Below, piece after piece: positions 35,516 through 45,907 of a DNA stretch of 50,972 bases. Within the stretch, counting starts at the first letter, position 1. Every line of letters starts with the position of its first letter. The stretch lies in assembly GCF_014873855.1 (NCBI RefSeq), contig NZ_JADBEL010000005.1:161498-212469 (forward strand), in the 5' to 3' direction. Both the position numbers and the translations under genes were made by a program. The notes beneath the pieces are model-generated. The model was not told the DNA's origin. It saw only the letters and a list, made by a program, of their open reading frames with translations, and did no database searches. The DNA comes from Sporosarcina limicola (GTDB taxonomy: Bacteria; Bacillota; Bacilli; Bacillales_A; Planococcaceae).

Positions 35516-36514
35516 ATGGCTATAACGATTTACGATGTGGCCAGAGAAGCAAACGTTTCGATGGCAACGGTTTCCCGCGTCGTCAATGGTAATCAGAATG
35601 TAAAACCTACAACGAGAAAAAAAGTTTTGGATTGCATTGAACGACTTGGCTACCGTCCAAACGCGGTAGCAAGAGGGTTAGCGAGTAAAAAGACAACGAC
35701 AATAGGGGTAATCGTCCCTGATATCTCAAAAAATTTCTATTCTGAGCTTTCCCGAGGTATAGCAGATGTAGCGACGATGTACGAGTACAACATAATCCTT
35801 TCTAATTCTGATGAACGAACAGCAAGAGAAGTGGAATTGATTGAAGATCATCTTGGCAAACAGGTAGATGGGCTTATTTTCATGAGTGATTCGATTTCTG
35901 ACGAAGTGCGAGCGGAAATGGCAACAGCTAATGTGCCGATTGTATTGGCAGGAACGTTGGATGTTGAAGAACAGTTAGCTACAGTGAATATTGATTTTGA
36001 AGAGGCAGCCTATGTAGCTGTCAGTAAACTGATTGAAAATGGTCATCAACGAATTGTTTTTGTTTCCGGACCTTTTACTAAAGATATTAACAGAATCAGT
36101 AAAAGGAACGGGTATGTTCGTGCGCTTGAGGATGTCGGACTAGTTGTTGATGAAAGTCTCATCGTCGAAGTGGAGAACACCTATGACAATGCATATGAAG
36201 AATGGCAACAGATTCGAGAGTTAGCAGGAAAGCCGACAGCTATATTTGCAGGAAGTGATATAATCGCTGTTGGTTTGCTAAATGGAATTCGGGATGAAGG
36301 TCTATCGGTGCCGGAGAATTATGAGCTGATTTGTTTTGAGCATTCTATTTTAGCTAGGGTTGTAAGACCGCAATTAACCTCTATTGTCGTGCCTCTGTAT
36401 GATTTAGGTGCAGTATCGATGCGACTTTTGACAAAACTTATGAACGGTGAAGAAGTTGAACAGCAGCAAGTCATATTACCATTCAGATTGGAAGAGCGTA
36501 ATTCTGTGAAATGA
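35516..36514 (+). CDS. ccpA: Catabolite control protein A
   Basis: A 332-aa LacI/GalR repressor-activator that, with HPr-Ser46-P, binds cre sites to control carbon metabolism. The HTH (IYDVAREANVSMATVSRVVNG, residues 5-25) and hinge (RPNAVARGLASKKTTTIGVIVPD) are near-identical in style to Bacillus CcpA, and the periplasmic-binding-like core follows (FAGSDIIAVGLLNGIRDEGL). AAAGGGG precedes ATG 35516. It follows aroA and lies next to the acu/acs genes, which are known CcpA targets in B. subtilis and carry a cre-like site here. Confidence 0.95.
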   Translation: MAITIYDVAREANVSMATVSRVVNGNQNVKPTTRKKVLDCIERLGYRPNAVARGLASKKTTTIGVIVPDISKNFYSELSRGIADVATMYEYNIILSNSDERTAREVELIEDHLGKQVDGLIFMSDSISDEVRAEMATANVPIVLAGTLDVEEQLATVNIDFEEAAYVAVSKLIENGHQRIVFVSGPFTKDINRISKRNGYVRALEDVGLVVDESLIVEVENTYDNAYEEWQQIRELAGKPTAIFAGSDIIAVGLLNGIRDEGLSVPENYELICFEHSILARVVRPQLTSIVVPLYDLGAVSMRLLTKLMNGEEVEQQQVILPFRLEERNSVK

Positions 36515-36575
36515 AAAGAGTGGCAATCTTGTCAATTGGAGTTTTCCAAATGACGAAGAAGGCCTCTTTTTTTAT
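36513..36575. terminator. Probable shared terminator of ccpA and acuC
   Basis: AAAAGAGTGGC at 36513-36523 pairs with GGCCTCTTTT near 36560-36575, with an inner TTGGAG/CTCCAA-like hairpin (TTGGAGTTTTCCAA). T tract on the plus strand. Pairing is interrupted, so this is less certain. Confidence 0.5.
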
Positions 36576-36588
36576 GGGGTTCGTGTTA

Positions 36589-37755
36589 TTATTTAGTTAC
36601 TTGTTCATTTCGAATTATATGTAAAGCTCGGCTGAGCATCTGTGCATTTTTCTCGTTTATTTCATCTTTCCTTGGAATCGGTTCGTAGAGTGGATTAGGA
36701 TCATCCCACGTTGGAATTAAAGGGACGGGTGATTGTTGTTGCCACATAGTAAGCCAGTCTTCTGGAAGACGACCTAAGGGAACGGGATCTTTCTTCATCG
36801 CCAACCAAATATGCGCCCAGGCTCTTGGCACGACACGCCAGATGTCGTAACCACCTCCTCCGACCGCAATCCAACGCCCCTCACAATATTGCTCAGCAAT
36901 TTCACGTGCAACTCGAGGGATTTCTTTGAAGATGTCCATCGTTCCATACAAATGCGTCAAGGGATCAAAGTAATGTGCGTCAGCCCCGTTTTGCGTCAGG
37001 ATAACATCGGGTTTGAAAAACGCAGTCACTTCTCTCATTGCCGTCCTGTAAATGGAAAGGAATGATTCATCTTCCGTGAAAGCATCGATTGGAAAATTGA
37101 ATGAAGTTCCATAGCCTGTGCCATTCCCACGTTCCGTTATATTTCCGGTACCTGGGAATAGGTAACGCCCTGTTTCGTGGATTGAAAGTGTACAAACGGT
37201 TGGATCATCATAGAAACTCCATTGAACGCCATCGCCATGATGGGCATCAGTATCAATATAAAGAACTCTTGCTCCGTATTTCTCTTGCATGTATTTAATG
37301 GCGACTGAACTGTCGTTATAGACGCAAAAACCAGAAGCCCGCCCGCGGAATCCATGATGAAGTCCGCCACCGAGGTTTAACGCATATTTTGAGCGACCTT
37401 CCATCACCTCGTCGACTGCAGTCAATGTACCACCAACGAGTATAGCACTTGCCTCGTGCATATTGGGGAAGATGGGAGTATCTTCTGTACCGATTCCATA
37501 AATACTCCCAACGTCTTCGCATATTTCACCTCTACCAGCCTTTTTGACGATATCGATAAACTTGGCGTCATGGGCAAGAAGCAATTCATCGTCTGTTGCC
37601 ATACGGGGTGAAATAATGTCGGTATCTTGAATAGCTCCTGACTTTTTTAATAGGTCAAGGGTCAAAAGAATTCTTTTTTGATTGAAAGGATGTGAATCCG
37701 AAAAAGAGTATTCGAGTTGTTCATCGGAAAAGATAAAAACGGCATCCTTTTTCAT
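36589..37755 (-). CDS. acuC: Acetoin utilisation protein AcuC, class I histone deacetylase-type deacetylase
   Basis: A 388-aa arginase-fold zinc deacetylase. In B. subtilis AcuC removes the acetyl group that AcuA puts on AcsA. Active-site motifs are GGGLHHGFRGRASGFCVYND, IDTDAHHGDGVQ (zinc ligands Asp/His), and GNITERGNGTGYG, with the late VGGGGYD. ATG 37755 overlaps the acuB stop by 4 bp, so the two are coupled. The frame extends to 37782 inside acuB. It is last in the acuABC operon. Confidence 0.94.
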   Translation of the reverse strand: MKKDAVFIFSDEQLEYSFSDSHPFNQKRILLTLDLLKKSGAIQDTDIISPRMATDDELLLAHDAKFIDIVKKAGRGEICEDVGSIYGIGTEDTPIFPNMHEASAILVGGTLTAVDEVMEGRSKYALNLGGGLHHGFRGRASGFCVYNDSSVAIKYMQEKYGARVLYIDTDAHHGDGVQWSFYDDPTVCTLSIHETGRYLFPGTGNITERGNGTGYGTSFNFPIDAFTEDESFLSIYRTAMREVTAFFKPDVILTQNGADAHYFDPLTHLYGTMDIFKEIPRVAREIAEQYCEGRWIAVGGGGYDIWRVVPRAWAHIWLAMKKDPVPLGRLPEDWLTMWQQQSPVPLIPTWDDPNPLYEPIPRKDEINEKNAQMLSRALHIIRNEQVTK

Positions 37756-38399
37756 AGGCCTATCCCCGGGACATTTGGCCATAGAACCTCAAAGCCACTC
37801 TCTTTCAATCCTTGGATGACAGTAAGCGGATTCATTGTCTTAATGCGGATGACGAGAATTTTGTTCGCTTCATTCTCTTTATCGGGATAGACAAGGACGC
37901 TTAACACATTTGTTTTTTGTTCATAGAACACTTTGGATACTTCAAATAAGATCCCTGGTACGTTTGGAACGCGTACTTCAATCTGTGATCCTGGTTGGTG
38001 AGCACCTGTCAATTCGATGTATTTATAAAGTAGATCCGTTTCAGTGATGATGCCGACTAGTTTGTTATTGGAAACAATCGGAAGACAACCGATTTTATTG
38101 TCATAAAAAATGACGGCCGCTTCTTCTACAAAATCCATAGGGTGGCCGATAATCGGATTTTTTGTCATCACTTGGGCGATTGCTGTATCGTAAATATGTG
38201 TGTCCTTGCTAGTAGAGAATGAGGATGGGACAAACCCTTTTAAATCACGGTCTGTCACGATTCCGACGATCATTCCATTTGCTGATAGTATTGGTAAATG
38301 ACGGACTTTTTTGTCGCGCATCGCTTGAAGTGCATCTTTCACGGAATGATCTGGAGAAAGTGTTTTGACGTCTTTAATCATGATTTCTTCAATTAGCAT
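37752..38399 (-). CDS. acuB: Acetoin utilisation protein AcuB (CBS-ACT protein)
   Basis: A 215-aa protein with two CBS motifs (residues about 1-130: IKDVKTLSPDHSVKDALQAM and KNPIIGHPMDFVEEAAVIFYDNKIGCLPIV) and a C-terminal ACT domain (about 138-210: EVRVPNVPGILFEVSKVFYEQK). CBS pairs often sense adenosine nucleotides and ACT domains sense amino acids, but AcuB's role in the acetyl-CoA synthetase system is unclear. GGGGAAATTCC lies before ATG 38399. Coupled to acuC. Confidence 0.93.
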   Translation of the reverse strand: MLIEEIMIKDVKTLSPDHSVKDALQAMRDKKVRHLPILSANGMIVGIVTDRDLKGFVPSSFSTSKDTHIYDTAIAQVMTKNPIIGHPMDFVEEAAVIFYDNKIGCLPIVSNNKLVGIITETDLLYKYIELTGAHQPGSQIEVRVPNVPGILFEVSKVFYEQKTNVLSVLVYPDKENEANKILVIRIKTMNPLTVIQGLKESGFEVLWPNVPGIGL

Positions 38400-38415
38400 T
38401 GGAATTTCCCCACTT

Positions 38416-39048
38416 TCAATACATAAATCGGTTCATGAACCGTAGACTGTCGAACTGTTGGATAGAATTTTGATTTATTCTTTTTCCAATCCGTGCCATC
38501 ATACAATTGGCGGGGTGAGAACTTATTTCTGGATCATCCGTCGCATAGTATTCTAAACCACCTGCATTCATCATTTTCTCCATCATTTTTCGATATTCCC
38601 ATACATTTAGCTTCGTTCCTTTCAAATCCCAATGCCAATAGTATTCAGTTGTCAAAATGATGTAATCATCCATTGCATCATCCATCATTGAAACCTGTAA
38701 CAGTGATTTTCCGACACCGCCGCCCCGAAATTTCGGAATGATTTCGATTGCCCCAAGCTCAATTAGGTTGATCATTTTCCCTTGTGACCACCGTTCTAAG
38801 GGATCTGGATACAAAAAGGTGACGTAGCCAACGACTTCATTCATTTCACGTGCGATAATGATTCGACCTTCTGGAAGTGCAGCGATTTCAACGAGTGCCT
38901 TTTGCTGTTGGGTAGGAGGTCTGAAGGCAACGAGATTTTCGTGAAAATCCAGATTTGTGAGTGTCTCAGGCGGTATAGGTCCTTCAATAATAAGATTGCC
39001 GTTCTTATGCTTGATTTCTTTAGCGTAATACGTTTTTACATGGTCCAA
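38416..39048 (-). CDS. acuA: Protein acetyltransferase AcuA (GNAT)
   Basis: A 210-aa GNAT enzyme which in B. subtilis acetylates and inactivates acetyl-CoA synthetase AcsA at its C-terminal lysine. Motifs are the acetyl-CoA loop IPKFRGGGVGKSLLQVSM and the family stretch YIILTTEYYWHWDLKGTKLNVWEYRKMMEKMMNAGG. The start is TTG 39048, giving (M)DHVKTYYAKEIK as in Bacillus AcuA, with GGCGGTGA 5-6 bases upstream. GTG 39057 is too close to that signal. The open frame up to 39225 crosses the promoter region and is not coding. Confidence 0.93.
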   Translation of the reverse strand: MDHVKTYYAKEIKHKNGNLIIEGPIPPETLTNLDFHENLVAFRPPTQQQKALVEIAALPEGRIIIAREMNEVVGYVTFLYPDPLERWSQGKMINLIELGAIEIIPKFRGGGVGKSLLQVSMMDDAMDDYIILTTEYYWHWDLKGTKLNVWEYRKMMEKMMNAGGLEYYATDDPEISSHPANCMMARIGKRINQNSIQQFDSLRFMNRFMY

Positions 39049-39092
39049 TAAATTCACCGCCTTACAAAATATGCAGATACTCTTAGTATACA

Positions 39093-39108
39093 ATGAAAAC
39101 GATAAAGA
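39093..39108. promoter_or_regulatory. Candidate CcpA cre site between acuA and acsA
   Basis: ATGAAAACGATAAAGA fits the cre consensus WTGNAARCGNWWNCAW at 14 of 16 positions. The mismatches are in the right half (AG for CA). It lies between divergent acuA and acsA and just upstream of a TATACT (minus-strand -10 for acuA, 39084-39089). CcpA control of both genes is known in B. subtilis. Confidence 0.55.
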
Positions 39109-39223
39109 GAAGCCAATTAGTTCTAACAAAATAATTATTTTCGAAAAAATGAAATTAATCGACAAATAGAATCGAAAATAATGTAGAATGAAATATGTGA
39201 ATGTTATGGAAAGGGTGAGAGAC

Positions 39224-40942
39224 ATGGTAGTAAGAACGTTACCGGTAGTCCAAGGAGATTATCAATTAGGGGATTATGATTGTACCGTTGCAGAATTTAG
39301 TTGGACAGACGTAGAGAAAGAATTCAGTTGGCATGAAAGTGGACTCGTTAATATCGCTCATGAAGCGATAGATCGACATGCTGAATCTTTCCGTAAAAAC
39401 AAAGTGGCACTTTATTATAAAGATGCACATCGAAAAGAGACATATACCTATAATGAAATGAAGAAGATGACGAACAAAGCTGCAAATGTATTGCGTAATA
39501 ACTCAACACTTGAAAAGGGAGATCGAGTCTTTATATTCATGCCACGTTCTCCAGAACTCTATTTTGCCCTTCTTGGCTCATTGAAAATCGGTGCAATTGT
39601 GGGTCCCCTCTTTGAAGCATTTATGGAAGGTGCCATCTATGATCGGTTAGCCGATAGTGAGGCGAAAGCTATCATCACGACGCCTGAACTTTTTGAACGG
39701 GTGCCAGTAGAAAAACTACCTCACTTGGAGACCGTATTCCTTGTTGGGGAAAATGTTGTTGAGAAGGATAAGATTGTTGACTTCAATAGTCGAATGAAGG
39801 ATGCATCCCAATACTTTCAAGTCGAATGGCTGGATAGGGAAGCTCCAACGCTTCTCCACTACACTTCGGGTTCGACAGGGAAACCAAAAGGTGTGCTGCA
39901 TGTTCAAGAAGCGATGGTTCAGCAATACCAGACAACAAAATGGGTTCTCGATTTAAAAGAAGATGACATCTTTTGGTGTACGGCAGATCCTGGTTGGGTG
40001 ACAGGTACAGCATATGGAATATTTGGACCGATGCTTACGGGAGCGACCCTTCTTGTGCTCGGTGGAAGGTTTTCGACAGAAAGTTGGTACGAAGCAATCG
40101 AAGAGTATGGTGTGACAGTCTGGTATAGTGCGCCGACGGCTTTCCGCATGTTAATGGGTGCTGGAGAAGGGCCTATCCATCAGTTTGACCTCACCTCACT
40201 GCGGCATGTTCTATCAGTCGGGGAGCCACTCAATCCCGAAGTCATCCGTTGGGGAGTGGAAGTATTCAAAAAGCGCATCCATGATACATGGTGGATGACA
40301 GAGACGGGCGCACAGACCATCTGCAATTTCGGATGTCTTCCAATCAAGCCAGGGTCTATGGGCAAGCCTGTACCGGGTATTGAGGCGGCAATCGTAGATA
40401 ACCAAGGGAACGTCCTACCACCGTTGCAAATGGGCAATCTAGCCATTAAAAAAGGATGGCCAGCAATGATGCGTCAAATCTGGAATAACCCTGAACTTTA
40501 CGCATCCTATTTCATGAATGATGAATGGTATGTATCCGGTGATTCTGCTTATATGGATGAGGAAGGGTATTTCTTTTTCCAAGGCCGTGTTGATGATGTC
40601 ATAATGACAAGCGGGGAACGAGTAGGTCCATTTGAAGTTGAAAGCAAATTGCTTGAGCATCCTGCTATTGTTGAGGCGGGTGTTATCGGTAAACCAGATC
40701 CAGTCCGTGGAGAAATTATCAAAGCATTTGTAGCGCTTCACCAAGGGTATGAACCGACGGATGAATTGAAAGAGGACATTAGACAGTTCGTTAAAAAAGG
40801 GCTTGCAGCGCACGCCGCTCCTCGTGAGATTGAATTCAAGGATAAACTACCAAAAACTCGAAGTGGTAAAATTATGCGCCGTGTATTGAAGGCGTGGGAG
40901 CTAAATCTTCCTACAGGGGATTTATCGACAATGGAAGATTAA
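39224..40942 (+). CDS. acsA: Acetyl-CoA synthetase
   Basis: A 572-aa AMP-forming acetate:CoA ligase, the same length as B. subtilis AcsA. The adenylate-forming core motif YTSGSTGKPKGV, the later WWMTETGAQ, and SGDSAYMDEEGYFFFQGRVDDVI are present. The regulatory lysine acetylated by AcuA is K549 in KTRSGKIMRR. ATG 39224 follows GGGTGAG by a few bases. Two upstream in-frame ATGs (39188, 39206) lack a good signal. It is divergent from acuA, fitting a feedback pair of target and modifier. Confidence 0.95.
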   Translation: MVVRTLPVVQGDYQLGDYDCTVAEFSWTDVEKEFSWHESGLVNIAHEAIDRHAESFRKNKVALYYKDAHRKETYTYNEMKKMTNKAANVLRNNSTLEKGDRVFIFMPRSPELYFALLGSLKIGAIVGPLFEAFMEGAIYDRLADSEAKAIITTPELFERVPVEKLPHLETVFLVGENVVEKDKIVDFNSRMKDASQYFQVEWLDREAPTLLHYTSGSTGKPKGVLHVQEAMVQQYQTTKWVLDLKEDDIFWCTADPGWVTGTAYGIFGPMLTGATLLVLGGRFSTESWYEAIEEYGVTVWYSAPTAFRMLMGAGEGPIHQFDLTSLRHVLSVGEPLNPEVIRWGVEVFKKRIHDTWWMTETGAQTICNFGCLPIKPGSMGKPVPGIEAAIVDNQGNVLPPLQMGNLAIKKGWPAMMRQIWNNPELYASYFMNDEWYVSGDSAYMDEEGYFFFQGRVDDVIMTSGERVGPFEVESKLLEHPAIVEAGVIGKPDPVRGEIIKAFVALHQGYEPTDELKEDIRQFVKKGLAAHAAPREIEFKDKLPKTRSGKIMRRVLKAWELNLPTGDLSTMED

Positions 40943-40953
40943 TTTTAAAATTT

Positions 40954-40995
40954 AAAAGGGCATGACCGCCAAGTTTCTAGCGGTCATGCCCTTTT
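40954..40995. terminator. Bidirectional terminator between acsA and the PBP gene
   Basis: AAAAGGGCATGACCGC and GCGGTCATGCCCTTTT form a perfect 16-bp stem with a 10-base loop. Confidence 0.93.
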
Positions 40996-40997
40996 AA

Positions 40998-43868
40998 TTA
41001 TTCATTTATGTTAGTGTCTTCAGTATCCGGGGGAGGAGGAATGACGGGAATCTCCGGAACAGGATCTATCGGTTCTTCAGGAACCGGTTCGGGCGCAGGT
41101 TCCGCCTCTATTGTAACGACATTCGATGATTCGGATAATCTTCCGGTAATATCAACTGCCCTGACAGAATAAGATCCGGTACCGATTGAATAGGAATTTG
41201 CTGAAGCGTCATGAACTGTACCGATTTTCCCACCATCTCTATAGATATAGTAACCGATGACGTCATTTGACGATGAGTCACTCCAAGTGATCGTCTTTCC
41301 ATTTAGTACAACGTTTACAGCTGTAGGAGAGACATCATTTGCAGCAAATACTGCATCAGAAACGACATTTGAAGCAAAAAAGGAATTTGCAGGGAACAAT
41401 TTAGATGCGTCACCTTTCCATGGTCCAAGAATCCGACTGATGAATGCTGGATTCATACCAGTCCCACCTGATGTTAAGAACGCGGCGGGAGTAGAAGGAA
41501 GTGCAAGGTATCTTTTTCCTTTAACTGTTACAAAGGAAGAAGAGGAAGAACCAATACTATCATCCGGTTTAGTCGGTAACATTACTTTTGCATTGAAAAG
41601 ATCGGATTTCACAAGACCGGCAGACGAACATGCTGCAGACGGTGCAAGACCAGATATGCCACAGAATGATCTAGTGACGACACCATTTGGACGTTGGAAT
41701 TTCGCAGAGGCACCAATCAATTCTGGACTTACATCATTCGCAGCGTTCATAATGCGAGAAAAAAGTCTACTTGTTCGATCCGAGGGATGTAAGGTTTGCC
41801 CTTTTAGTCCGTAGTAAAGACTGCGTGTCCGATCTTTGTAACCGAGCCACACACCCAGTGAAACATTTGGATTGTATCCAACAAGCCATGCATCTCCATA
41901 CCCTTGTGTTGTTCCGGTTTTAACCGCAAGATCAGGACGGAAATTAAGATGGTTTGTAACTTTGTTGCCTGTCCCACCAGGTTTTAATACATCGCGCATC
42001 ATGTCCGTGATGATATAGCTTGTTTCCGGACTAAACACGTCAACTGGCTCGACTTCGTGCTTGTAGACTATATTGCCTTCCATGTCTTCAATTTTCTCTA
42101 TAAGATAAGCGTCAATGAATTGTCCTCCATTTGCAAACGTTGCAAATGCATTCGTGTTTTCTTCGACACTTACTCCTTTTGCCATTCCACCAAGTGATGT
42201 TGAATAATCGACATAGTCTCCTGGAACAAGCTCTGAGAAGCCCATTTTCTCGAGAAATTCAGCGGGCCGCCGATCAATGATATCACGATATAATCTTGCT
42301 GTAGCTAAGTTCAATGATTTGGCTAGAGCTTCTCTTGCGGGTATGATTCCGAGTTCCATCGTACTGAGATAGTTATTCGGTGACCACATGGAGCCATTTC
42401 CTTGTTTCACATCAAACTTCACATCGACAACAGGACTACCTGCACCTATGACGCCATATTCGATAGCAGGCGCGTAAACAAGTAGCGGTTTCATTGCAGA
42501 ACCATTTTGTCTATAAGCTTGTGTTGCATGGTTCGTCGCTTCGTGTTTATGATCACGTCCGCCTATGAAAGATAGAATTTTACCTGTGTTATTTTCAATC
42601 ATAATTGCACCAACCTGAACGGGGTCATCTTTTAATACAGCTTCTCCTGTATCGGGATCTTTCTCCTCCCTTGTATAGGTAAAGCCGTAATGTTCAAATG
42701 CATCACCAACTTCATTCATCTTGTCATACAATTTCTTATCTACCGTAGAATAAATTCTATACCCATCGTTCTGCATGGAGCGTGTTGCAAGAATCTTATA
42801 TTTTTCGCGAACTTTCTTTTCCTTTTCAAGACGTTCCGGATCAATTCCATCCTTCTCCGCAATGGTTTTCGCGAGAATGTCTACGGTACGATTCTGAATT
42901 TCTTGCGTTAGGTATGGATAGCGTTCATTTGCGCGCATGATTGAATCACGGAAATCCTTTGTAATATCATAGTTGATTGCTTCATTGTATTGTTGTTCAG
43001 TAATATGATGGGTCTCTTTCATTCTGAACAGGACCGTTTTCATCCGATCTATTCCTGGTTTTAAATATTTTTCTTCTTTCCGCCCGCCACCACTTTTGAA
43101 AGGGGTGTAGGCAAAAGGTGCCTGAGGAAGTCCTGCTATGAATGCGGCTTGTGGCAAGTTTAAATCCTTTGCTTTTTTGGCGAAAATACCACCGGCTGCC
43201 GTTTCGACTCCCGCAATGTTTTGCCCATTGGCATTCCGTCCATAGGGGATAATATTTAAGTAAGCTTCAAGTATCTCCTCTTTTTCCATGAAATTCTCAA
43301 GCCGCATGGCGAGTAAGATTTCCTTCGCTTTTCGTTCATACGAAACTTCATTTGTTAAAACTTGGTTTTTTATAAGCTGTTGTGTCAGTGTAGATCCACC
43401 TGTTTGACTGGCGGAGTTCGTTACATCCTGGAAAAGTCCGCGAAAGATTGCTTTAGGTACAATGCCATTATGGTCCACAAAATATTCGTCTTCTGTAGCA
43501 AATACAGCATCAATGATAAAAGGAGACACACGTTCAAGCTTTGTCTCTTTTCTCTCGATATCAGAGTTGACTTTTCCAATATATACGTTACCAGCGAGAT
43601 AGATTTCAGACGTTTCTTCATAGTTGAAAATCGCATCACGCATCACCTGTTTGGAACGTAGCGGTTCTTTTGCAACAAGAGATGCGAAATAGCCTGCACC
43701 AACCGAGGCGGCAAAAACGGAAATTGTCAGTCCGAAAATGATGAACAGGAGAAAAAGGTTCCAGACGACACCTGTTGAGATACGAAGACCTTTTGCTAAC
43801 TTCGTTTTTGTCATCGTTTCCAATTTTTCTTCTATAAGATCAATACGATTTTTTCTTTTTTTGGTCAA
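40998..43868 (-). CDS. Class A penicillin-binding protein (transglycosylase-transpeptidase)
   Basis: A 956-aa bifunctional PBP1-type enzyme that polymerises and cross-links peptidoglycan outside the membrane. A short cytoplasmic head and one membrane helix (LFLLFIIFGLTISVFAASVG) lead into a GT51 domain (EDEYFVDHNGI, GGSTLTQQLIKN). The transpeptidase domain follows (SxxK in GSAMKPLL, KTGT in LAVKTGTTQGYGDAW). The C-terminus adds a fibronectin-III-like module (TITWSDSSSNDVIGYYIYRDG) and a Pro/Glu-rich tail. TTG 43868 is eight bases after AGGAGGG. The frame extends to 43907 without support. Class A by domains; which B. subtilis paralogue it matches (PbpG/PBP1) is not clear. Confidence 0.9.
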   Translation of the reverse strand: MTKKRKNRIDLIEEKLETMTKTKLAKGLRISTGVVWNLFLLFIIFGLTISVFAASVGAGYFASLVAKEPLRSKQVMRDAIFNYEETSEIYLAGNVYIGKVNSDIERKETKLERVSPFIIDAVFATEDEYFVDHNGIVPKAIFRGLFQDVTNSASQTGGSTLTQQLIKNQVLTNEVSYERKAKEILLAMRLENFMEKEEILEAYLNIIPYGRNANGQNIAGVETAAGGIFAKKAKDLNLPQAAFIAGLPQAPFAYTPFKSGGGRKEEKYLKPGIDRMKTVLFRMKETHHITEQQYNEAINYDITKDFRDSIMRANERYPYLTQEIQNRTVDILAKTIAEKDGIDPERLEKEKKVREKYKILATRSMQNDGYRIYSTVDKKLYDKMNEVGDAFEHYGFTYTREEKDPDTGEAVLKDDPVQVGAIMIENNTGKILSFIGGRDHKHEATNHATQAYRQNGSAMKPLLVYAPAIEYGVIGAGSPVVDVKFDVKQGNGSMWSPNNYLSTMELGIIPAREALAKSLNLATARLYRDIIDRRPAEFLEKMGFSELVPGDYVDYSTSLGGMAKGVSVEENTNAFATFANGGQFIDAYLIEKIEDMEGNIVYKHEVEPVDVFSPETSYIITDMMRDVLKPGGTGNKVTNHLNFRPDLAVKTGTTQGYGDAWLVGYNPNVSLGVWLGYKDRTRSLYYGLKGQTLHPSDRTSRLFSRIMNAANDVSPELIGASAKFQRPNGVVTRSFCGISGLAPSAACSSAGLVKSDLFNAKVMLPTKPDDSIGSSSSSFVTVKGKRYLALPSTPAAFLTSGGTGMNPAFISRILGPWKGDASKLFPANSFFASNVVSDAVFAANDVSPTAVNVVLNGKTITWSDSSSNDVIGYYIYRDGGKIGTVHDASANSYSIGTGSYSVRAVDITGRLSESSNVVTIEAEPAPEPVPEEPIDPVPEIPVIPPPPDTEDTNINE

Positions 43869-43932
43869 GCCAATCACCCTCCTAAAATCTTTCCCATTAT
43901 AGCACATTTTTATATTAGCGAATCAAAAATGT

Positions 43933-43960
43933 TTGACAACCTCTGAATTTCAGTTAAAAT
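43933..43960 (+). promoter_or_regulatory. SigA promoter of tyrS
   Basis: TTGACA at 43933-43938 and TAAAAT at 43955-43960 with a 16-bp spacer. It is placed just before the T-box leader. Confidence 0.7.
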
Positions 43961-43974
43961 AGTTGTTATATCTT

Positions 43975-45534
<1,560 letters not shown>

Positions 45535-45567
45535 CTGTTCCTATTGAAAGAGAGGTATCTGAAATGA

Positions 45568-45600
45568 CAAAAGGCTATCTTTATTGGAAGATAGCCTTTT
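45568..45600 (+). terminator. Terminator after tyrS
   Basis: AAAAGGCTATCTT and AAGATAGCCTTTT form a perfect stem with a TATTGG loop. A short frame at 45564-45773 that contains this hairpin is not a gene. Confidence 0.92.
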
Positions 45601-45682
45601 GTGTTGTTGGTTTGAATGGTTTGCTCAATACAGCAAATAAATTAAAAGAAACCGGTGCTGCAAAGGTCGAGATTTTACTACC

Positions 45683-45716
45683 ATATTTCGAATATAACGA
45701 CTTTTATTCGAAATAT
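45683..45716. repeat. 12-bp perfect inverted repeat upstream of the IS1380 element
   Basis: ATATTTCGAATA and TATTCGAAATAT are separated by 10 bases. The remaining 45601-45815 holds only a weak AGCCTG/CAGGCT hairpin near 45739-45756. Role unknown. Confidence 0.6.
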
Positions 45717-45907
45717 AATATTTTCACTATCATTAGCCTGAATTATTCACAGGCTTCGCTAAAAGTTGCCTAAACGTCTGTAATACCAAGGTATTTGATG
45801 GAAACCGCTTGTCACTTAAAAAGTGAATGCCCTAAAACATGAAAAAGAGCCCCTAATCTGGTAATGTCATAGGTGACTAAACCAAAAACATGCCAGGAGG
45901 GCTCCCT

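Noticed and set aside
38416..39225. Long 269-aa version of AcuA
   Set aside because: The extra N-terminus translates the promoter and cre region; the TTG at 39048 gives the exact family length of 210 aa.
41257..41814. 185-aa plus-strand frame inside the PBP gene
   Set aside because: It is antisense to the PBP C-terminal domains, which are clearly coding on the minus strand.
45564..45773. 69-aa frame after tyrS
   Set aside because: It contains the tyrS terminator hairpin and no recognisable protein.
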